This document shows positions 63,896 through 64,000 of a DNA stretch of 64,000 bases, piece after piece. Source of the DNA: Betaproteobacteria bacterium (lineage in GTDB: Bacteria; Pseudomonadota; Gammaproteobacteria; Burkholderiales; Rhodocyclaceae); assembly GCA_016868295.1 (NCBI GenBank), contig VGHJ01000004.1, positions 1 through 64,000 on the forward strand, in the 5' to 3' direction. A program made the translations under genes and the position numbers. The notes beneath the pieces were generated by a model. It did no database searches, was not told the DNA's origin, and saw only the letters and a program-made list of their open reading frames with translations. Every line of letters begins with the position of its first letter. Position 1 is the first letter of the stretch.

Positions 63896-64000
63896 TTACT
63901 CGTCCTCTTCCTTCATGCCCTGGGGCTTCTGGTGGGCGATGCCCTTGTGGCAGTCGATGCAGGTCTCCCCGCTCTTGGCCGCCAGTTCGTGCTGCTTGCG
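63896..64000 (-). CDS. NapC/NirT family cytochrome c, C-terminal end (partial)
   Basis: Only the last 34 codons are in the window. They read RKQHELAAKSGETCIDCHKG, then IAHQKPQGMKEEDE and TAA at 63896-63898. The CIDCHKGIAH motif is the last heme site of NapC/NirT-type membrane tetraheme quinol dehydrogenases. The gene continues past the right edge. Confidence 0.82.
   Translation of the reverse strand, partial: RKQHELAAKSGETCIDCHKGIAHQKPQGMKEEDE

Overview
The window is high-GC, gene-dense bacterial chromosome. Gene content points to a facultatively anaerobic, denitrifying betaproteobacterium, probably near Rhodocyclales. The grounds are a DUF3460 protein next to the gmk-rpoZ-spoT group, periplasmic nitrate reductase, a clade II (Sec-exported) nitrous oxide reductase cluster and many c-type cytochromes. 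The lineage is inferred from gene content, not from a marker phylogeny.

Positions 1-18.4 kb are mostly housekeeping: a Lon-N-domain protein, mutY, a flavin reductase, tRNA-Gly(CCC), thiS-thiG, a decayed GAF/EAL gene, trmB, an HD-GYP protein, hemW, rdgB, a Fic protein, rph, a PP2C phosphatase and Ser/Thr kinase pair, yicC, gmk, rpoZ, spoT, a DUF3460 protein, a DnaQ/GIY-YIG fusion nuclease and an rRNA pseudouridine synthase.

Positions 18.6-42 kb look like one respiratory regulon. A membrane histidine kinase and a sigma-54-dependent response regulator (18683-22154) are followed by a sigma-54 promoter. That promoter opens a chain of genes: a CydA-like membrane oxidase subunit without CydB, three membrane-associated c-type cytochromes (one with an ethylbenzene-dehydrogenase-type heme domain), a SCO protein, a universal-stress protein with PCP_red-like repeats, a radical SAM/SPASM protein that also ends in a PCP_red-like region, an FNR-family regulator and a DUF255 thioredoxin protein. 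A second sigma-54 promoter at 35601-35616 precedes a cupredoxin-like protein, two di-heme cytochrome c peroxidases, a Tat-exported Rieske subunit and a 897-residue arsenite-oxidase-family molybdoenzyme. Two peroxidases beside an AioBA-like pair is the arrangement of dissimilatory iodate reductase (IdrP1P2BA), which I take as the best call.

Positions 42-64 kb hold nitrogen-oxide respiration: modABC for molybdate (serving NapA and IdrA), napDAGHB, and a long minus-strand clade II nos operon running nosZ, two cytochromes c, nosB, D, G, H, F, L, Y, then a TlpA-like thioredoxin, a UbiA prenyltransferase and a DUF1330 protein. Then come a small membrane protein, a diheme cytochrome c, napF and the 3' end of a napC/nirT gene cut by the window edge. 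napD and nosZ each have a near-identical FNR-type box (TTGACATT(T/C)ATCAA).

Two repeat systems run through the window. One is a bipartite 24-bp motif, AAAGTCAGTC-N8-ACGGCG, with 17 recognisable copies in both orientations. Most copies lie inside unrelated coding sequences, and one inverted overlapping pair forms a terminator. The other is a ~100-bp G+C-rich element ending in CTTGGGGCGGCCCGGCGG. It has five copies; one is inserted in frame in hemW and another supplies the C-terminal tail of the CydA-like protein.
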